Source of the DNA: a bacterium
GTDB lineage: Bacteria > JAMCPX01
Direction of reading: 5' to 3'
Assembly: GCA_021792615.1 (NCBI GenBank)
Contig: JAJYUJ010000045.1
Coordinates: 1 to 18,104, forward strand
DNA length: 18,104 nt
The notes beneath the pieces are model-generated. The model did not search any database and was not told where the DNA came from. It was given only the letters and a program-made list of their open reading frames with translations. Positions 14,055 through 18,104 of this stretch are shown one piece after another. Position 1 is the first letter of the stretch, and each line of letters begins with the position of its first letter. Both the position numbers and the translations under genes were made by a program.

Positions 14055-16496
14055 CTAAATATCGACAGAGTTCTTTATCTTGATTTGTTTACCATCGGTC
14101 GTAATCGTTATCGCACCGCAGCGGTCTGTGCGTAACACATTGATGTTACGCTTGAACAACCGCCGGAGTACCGCCTTTGAAGGCATATGGAACGGATTGT
14201 CCCTGCCGACCGGTATAACGACGATCCCCGGCTGAACCGCATCGAGGAACACGGCAGAGGTTGATGTCCTGCTTCCGTGATGCGCAGCTTTCATGATATC
14301 GGACTTTAAAGCGTCCTGATACGTTTCTGCAAGCAAGCGCTCTGCATTCTTCTCGATATCGCCGGTGAACAGCACGCGCACATCTTTATAGGTAATCATG
14401 GCAAGGACTGCGTCGTTGTTTATATCTTTCCGGAACGAAGGATCGCATGCTTCATGTGGCATGCTGAAAAGGGTAACGCCCACACCGTTGACAGAGAGCG
14501 TTTCAACAGTACCGGTGATGGTCGAGACTGCGGCACCAGATTCGTTCACTGCCTCCATAAATGCCCGGTAAACAGCAGTGTCGGGTGCACAGTCGCTCTT
14601 ATAAACTCTCTTTACCTCCATATTTTTTATAATAAAGCAAAGACCGGCCATGTGGTCCTCCTGCGGGTGTGAAGAAACGGCATAATCAATCCTTGTCCGC
14701 TTCAAAGACCATAGATACCTTGCAACAACTGCCTCTCCTGTATCATAGCTGCTGTACGCGCTGCCGCCCGCATCGATCAGCATTGTTTTCCCGTACGGGA
14801 ATTCTATGAGTGCACTATCCCCCTGCCCCACATCGATAAACGTTATCCTCAGTTCTTTGTTAAACCGTGTTTTTGAAACAAAGGAACCGATATCAACCGT
14901 CAAAAGCAGAAAAATAAACAAGAGCAGGGATAATGCCGTTTTAGGTCCCATCCTCTTAAAATTAAGCAGGATTATCATACCTCCATAGTAAAGGAAGATT
15001 TCAAAAACGGTTGGAGTCGGGACCCTTATTGAGGCTATGGGCAAGTTCGCACCATGCCTGACGACCTCAACAATTGCATGTATGAGCGCTGCTATGATCA
15101 CGAACAGGTAATGGCTGAACCACGGCAGAACTAGGCCTGTCGCCGAGGCTATGAGTGAAAGCGGCAGCACAAGGTAGCAAAAGAACGGTATCACGATGAG
15201 ATTGAGCAGGATGCCGAACAAGGGAAGTGTATTGAAATAAAACGCAATCACTCCGAACAGTCCGGTTGTTACAAAAAAACTTACGAGCAGCATGCCGGTC
15301 AGCGACCGGACAATCTCCCTGACCCAATGCTTTTCGAAACGCCGGCTGACGGCCGATACGACGGTTGTTATGACGGGCATACAGGCAATGATGGAGCCGA
15401 CAGCAACAAACGAAAGTTGGAATGATATGCTGTAGACCGCCGCTGGATTCACGGCCAGGATGAAAATGGCCGCAATCAGTATACCTGTCCACCGCGTTTG
15501 GGTCTTGTTGATGAGGAACAGGAAGCCGTATACCGCGATCATGATGCCGCTCCTGACAACAGGCGGATTTGCACCGCTGAGGAAGATAAATGCGGTCATC
15601 GGTATCATAGACATGACCAGTGCAAGCTTGGGAATAGCGGTGTGAACACACAGGTACGCCGAGCGGGACAGGAGAAATTTGGTCAGCAAATAAAAAAGAT
15701 GGGTTATGATTGCAAGGTGCAGTCCGGCAACCACAAGAATATGGATAATGCCGGTTGATGCGAACATCCTTCTGACATCCCGGGAAATATATCCCTGATC
15801 GCCTATGACCAATGCGGTAACAATGCCGGACACGGTTTGATCCACTGTGTTTTTAGCTATGACATCCTTTATGCGCAGGCGTGCCCCGTCGATAAACCGC
15901 AGTATACCCGGTTCAGCCATTGCCGGGTCAATCGTGATGTCTTCTCTGTTATTGACGTAGGCAACCAAACCGATGCCTTTTTTTGCGAGTGAATCACGAT
16001 AATCGAAAGACCCGGGATTATTCAAATTCTTCGGCATCCTGAGACGCGTAACCATCCGGACATAATCGCCCCTGAGCAGGTGTACGGCGCCGTTGTTTTT
16101 ACGAAATGCAAAAAGCTGAATCAAACAGTCATGCCCTCTGCGGGATCCGTCGTGTGACCCGTTATCAAGGCGGTCCGTCTTCAGCAGGATCTTTTCTCTG
16201 TCCGGGTATTCCGCAACAGGCCCGGCAATCCAGCCCGACACTGCAACCTTCCGGTTTCCCGCATACGCCAGGACATCATCCACACACGATGTTGAAGACG
16301 GAGGAGACGCCCCCATACCGAGAACAAAAGAGAGTGACGAAGCCAGCAAGAACCAGACATATTTGTTCCTTGTAACGACAACCGCATATAAAAACAATGC
16401 TGCCATAACGCCATACGCATAAACCGGCACTGCTGGATTCATACCCGACACTACAATACCGGCAACCTGCGCTATAAAGATTAATAATAGCCCCAT
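14055..16496 (-). CDS. comEC: ComEC/Rec2-family DNA-uptake channel protein
   Basis: The protein is 813 aa, the normal full length. The N-terminal region has several membrane helices with a soluble segment (about 70-190, the DUF4131-like domain). The Competence domain (about 210-500) includes the block VVAGLHLAIITHLFY and ten or so helices. The C-terminal metallo-beta-lactamase-like domain (about 545-813) has FIDVGQGDSALIE, MLIDAG, SHPQEDHMAGL near residue 610 and AAHHGSRTS, so the metal-binding residues are kept. ComEC moves single-stranded DNA across the inner membrane during transformation. The start at 16496 has no ribosome site, so it is uncertain. No other competence gene is in the window; comEC is often carried by species not known to be competent. 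Confidence 0.92.
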   Translation of the reverse strand: MGLLLIFIAQVAGIVVSGMNPAVPVYAYGVMAALFLYAVVVTRNKYVWFLLASSLSFVLGMGASPPSSTSCVDDVLAYAGNRKVAVSGWIAGPVAEYPDREKILLKTDRLDNGSHDGSRRGHDCLIQLFAFRKNNGAVHLLRGDYVRMVTRLRMPKNLNNPGSFDYRDSLAKKGIGLVAYVNNREDITIDPAMAEPGILRFIDGARLRIKDVIAKNTVDQTVSGIVTALVIGDQGYISRDVRRMFASTGIIHILVVAGLHLAIITHLFYLLTKFLLSRSAYLCVHTAIPKLALVMSMIPMTAFIFLSGANPPVVRSGIMIAVYGFLFLINKTQTRWTGILIAAIFILAVNPAAVYSISFQLSFVAVGSIIACMPVITTVVSAVSRRFEKHWVREIVRSLTGMLLVSFFVTTGLFGVIAFYFNTLPLFGILLNLIVIPFFCYLVLPLSLIASATGLVLPWFSHYLFVIIAALIHAIVEVVRHGANLPIASIRVPTPTVFEIFLYYGGMIILLNFKRMGPKTALSLLLFIFLLLTVDIGSFVSKTRFNKELRITFIDVGQGDSALIEFPYGKTMLIDAGGSAYSSYDTGEAVVARYLWSLKRTRIDYAVSSHPQEDHMAGLCFIIKNMEVKRVYKSDCAPDTAVYRAFMEAVNESGAAVSTITGTVETLSVNGVGVTLFSMPHEACDPSFRKDINNDAVLAMITYKDVRVLFTGDIEKNAERLLAETYQDALKSDIMKAAHHGSRTSTSAVFLDAVQPGIVVIPVGRDNPFHMPSKAVLRRLFKRNINVLRTDRCGAITITTDGKQIKIKNSVDI

Positions 16497-16647
16497 ACTT
16501 TTAGTATATACGAATAATAAGCGTACTGCAAACTTATTTTATCGAAGTGTATTTTTTATCGTCAGGGTACGGATTACGGAAGTGCCCTTTCTCATTGGGG
16601 TTCGCTCTTCTTGCCTTTTTGTGGAATAATTGGTTTATTGGGATGAT
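16497..16647. promoter_or_regulatory. Divergent intergenic region between comEC and the ABC exporter
   Basis: The gap is AT-rich on the comEC side. TTGCCT (16611-16616) and TTTATT (16634-16639), with a 17-base spacer, could promote the ABC genes, which would give an almost leaderless message. I see no convincing terminator, operator or RNA element. Confidence 0.25.
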
Positions 16648-17394
16648 ATGATAGAAATAAAATCCATAACAAAGGTCTATACGAAGCTGAAAGCTGTAGA
16701 CAACGTCGATCTCGATATACGGGAAGGCGAATTGTTCTCACTGCTTGGTCCAAACGGTGCGGGTAAAACGACACTGATGAAGATGATCGTCGGCCTTTTG
16801 AATCCGACATCCGGAGACGTTCAAATCGACGGGCACAGTATCATGAAAGAGCCGATAGCCGCCAAACGCTTCATGGGCTATATACCCGATCGGCCTTTTG
16901 TATATGAAAAGCTTACGGGCCTCGAGTATATTCTCTTTGTTGCAAACATGTATCATCTCGACGGTAATGGTATAGAGAAACGCGCAAAGGAACTCCTTGA
17001 GCTGTTCTCTCTTACTGGCTTCTTGAACGAGATGATAGAGGGATATTCGCACGGCATGAAACAAAGGCTGGTGTTTGCATCTGCAATGATCCACGAGCCA
17101 AAGTACCTTATCGTGGATGAGCCGATGGTCGGTCTCGATCCCCGGGGTATCAAGCTGTTAAAGGCGATTTTCCGCGGGATGAAGAAACGGGGAAAGGCCA
17201 TACTCATGTCGACACATGACCTCTACGTTGCCGAGCAGTTATCCGACAGGATCGGGATCATCAATGAAGGAAAGATCATCGCCCTGGGTACAGCCCAGCA
17301 GCTCAGGGAACAGGCGGGCATTAAAGGCGGGAACCTCGAAAGCGTATTCTTGAAGCTCACGCATGAAGATATCACCGAGGAACTCGATTTATGA
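16648..17394 (+). CDS. ABC transporter ATP-binding protein (ABC-2-type exporter)
   Basis: The protein is 248 aa from the ATG at 16648; an in-frame TTG at 16630 would add six residues not expected for the family, which begins with MIEI/MIEV-type strands. Walker A GPNGAGKTT is at 34-42, the Q-loop region near 79-84 reads YIPDRPFVY without a clear Gln, the signature is YSHGMKQR (133-140), Walker B YLIVDEP (153-159), the D-loop is GLD, and the switch His190 is in STHD. The signature type and the C-terminal tail fit exporters working with ABC-2 permeases. Its stop overlaps the permease start by four bases. The cargo is unknown. Confidence 0.9.
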   Translation: MIEIKSITKVYTKLKAVDNVDLDIREGELFSLLGPNGAGKTTLMKMIVGLLNPTSGDVQIDGHSIMKEPIAAKRFMGYIPDRPFVYEKLTGLEYILFVANMYHLDGNGIEKRAKELLELFSLTGFLNEMIEGYSHGMKQRLVFASAMIHEPKYLIVDEPMVGLDPRGIKLLKAIFRGMKKRGKAILMSTHDLYVAEQLSDRIGIINEGKIIALGTAQQLREQAGIKGGNLESVFLKLTHEDITEELDL

Positions 17395-18104
17395 TGAAAC
17401 TGCTTGTCCCGTCGTTCCTGTCCCTGAAAAGGACGTTCTCCCCGGCCCGGAAGAAAAACGGTATGAAGATTGCCGGCATCTTGCTCCTGGCGGCTGGATT
17501 CTTTACGGCAGAGTACCTCTTCATAGCGAAGATGCTTGTTTATTTTTCCAAAACAGAACTCATAGGCCGCCTGTTGATAGAAAAAATGCTCTCCATGGCA
17601 AACTTCATTTTTTTTGCCATGCTGATCTTCAGCAATATCATTACTTCCATATCCACCTTCTATACCGCTGACGATATTCCGCTTATCATGAGCACGCCAA
17701 CGACGTACGAAGAATTTTTCTACGGGAGGCTCCTGCATACGGTCGTCAAAAGCTCATGGATGGTGCTCCTGTTCGGACTCCCCATTTACCTGGCGTACGG
17801 CACCATACTGGGCGGGAATGCACTTTACTATGTTATCATGTTCACCGGGCTGATCGCCTTCATATTCGTCGCCTCATCGACCGGCGTCATGGTTACCATG
17901 ATTGCGACATATCTTCTGCCGGCGCGCAGATTCAGGGAGCTCATGCTTTTTCTATCACTTATAGTATTTATCGGCGTATATATAGGGTTCAGGGTGATCA
18001 GGCCAGAAAGATTCCTGAACCCCCAGAGGTTCGAAAACGTCATGGGATACATGTCGACACTCAGGTCTTCCCAATCCATGCTCTTGCCGAGCACATGGTT
18101 CAGC
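17391..18104 (+). CDS. ABC-2-type exporter permease, N-terminal part, runs off the window
   Basis: From the ATG at 17391 (or the next codon, also ATG, at 17394) the frame is open for 238 codons to the window edge. The first ATG overlaps the TGA of the ATPase gene, so the two are translationally coupled. After a basic N terminus, membrane helices are visible near residues 26-50, 70-90, 120-140, 145-170 and 185-200. The block MSTPTTYEEFFYGRLL between helices 2 and 3 is typical of putative ABC exporter permeases of this size class. The remainder, and any further operon members, lie outside the window. Confidence 0.85.
   Translation, partial: MMKLLVPSFLSLKRTFSPARKKNGMKIAGILLLAAGFFTAEYLFIAKMLVYFSKTELIGRLLIEKMLSMANFIFFAMLIFSNIITSISTFYTADDIPLIMSTPTTYEEFFYGRLLHTVVKSSWMVLLFGLPIYLAYGTILGGNALYYVIMFTGLIAFIFVASSTGVMVTMIATYLLPARRFRELMLFLSLIVFIGVYIGFRVIRPERFLNPQRFENVMGYMSTLRSSQSMLLPSTWFS

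Noticed and set aside
1-18104. CRISPR arrays, tRNA or rRNA genes, insertion sequences and prophage genes
   Set aside because: Reading both strands by eye I found no regularly spaced repeats, cloverleaf with CCA-type end, transposase or integrase motif.

Overview
The window is chromosomal DNA of moderate GC from an anaerobic, respiratory, Gram-negative-type bacterium. The evidence is multihaem c-type cytochromes, NrfD/HybB membrane subunits, a sigma-54 activator of the NtrC type, a futalosine-route menaquinone gene of the MqnD family, TatC and heavy use of ATA, AGG and CGG codons. Desulfobacterota (old Deltaproteobacteria) or Nitrospirota fit best, but nothing here settles the phylum. I see no insertion sequence, phage gene, CRISPR array, tRNA or rRNA.

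Layout. Positions 1-54 (minus) hold the start of a probable YggT-family membrane gene. Next come a DsrE-family protein (248-583, +) and an MqnD-family protein (705-1547, +). Convergent to these is a six-gene minus-strand operon (5908 down to 1749). In transcription order it encodes a GcvH-like protein with an N-terminal cysteine cluster, a membrane-anchored GcvH-like protein, a HybA-like 16-cysteine ferredoxin with a C-terminal anchor, a 72-aa one-helix protein, a HybB/NrfD quinone-type membrane protein and a tetrahaem periplasmic cytochrome c. A well-formed sigma-54 promoter (-24/-12) lies at 5939-5954 in front of the operon. Divergently (6128-10452, +) run a sensor histidine kinase whose periplasmic domain has two haem-attachment motifs, an archaemetzincin-type metalloprotease, an NtrC-type sigma-54 activator and TatC.

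Working model. The divergent kinase and activator sense a periplasmic redox state or ligand through c-type haem and switch on the six-gene operon from the sigma-54 promoter. The operon would make a membrane complex passing electrons between the menaquinone pool, an iron-sulphur protein and a periplasmic cytochrome. The two GcvH-like proteins, the one-helix protein that copies the tail of the ferredoxin and the protease between kinase and regulator are the least explained parts. The window's best candidate for an undescribed system is this 1749-9657 block.

The remainder looks like general housekeeping or envelope functions. It comprises an RND/MMPL-type exporter (10570-12831) behind a palindromic promoter region, an extended SDR epimerase/dehydrogenase (13045-14052), a convergent ComEC (14055-16496), and an ABC exporter ATPase (16648-17394) with its permease (17391 to beyond the window end).
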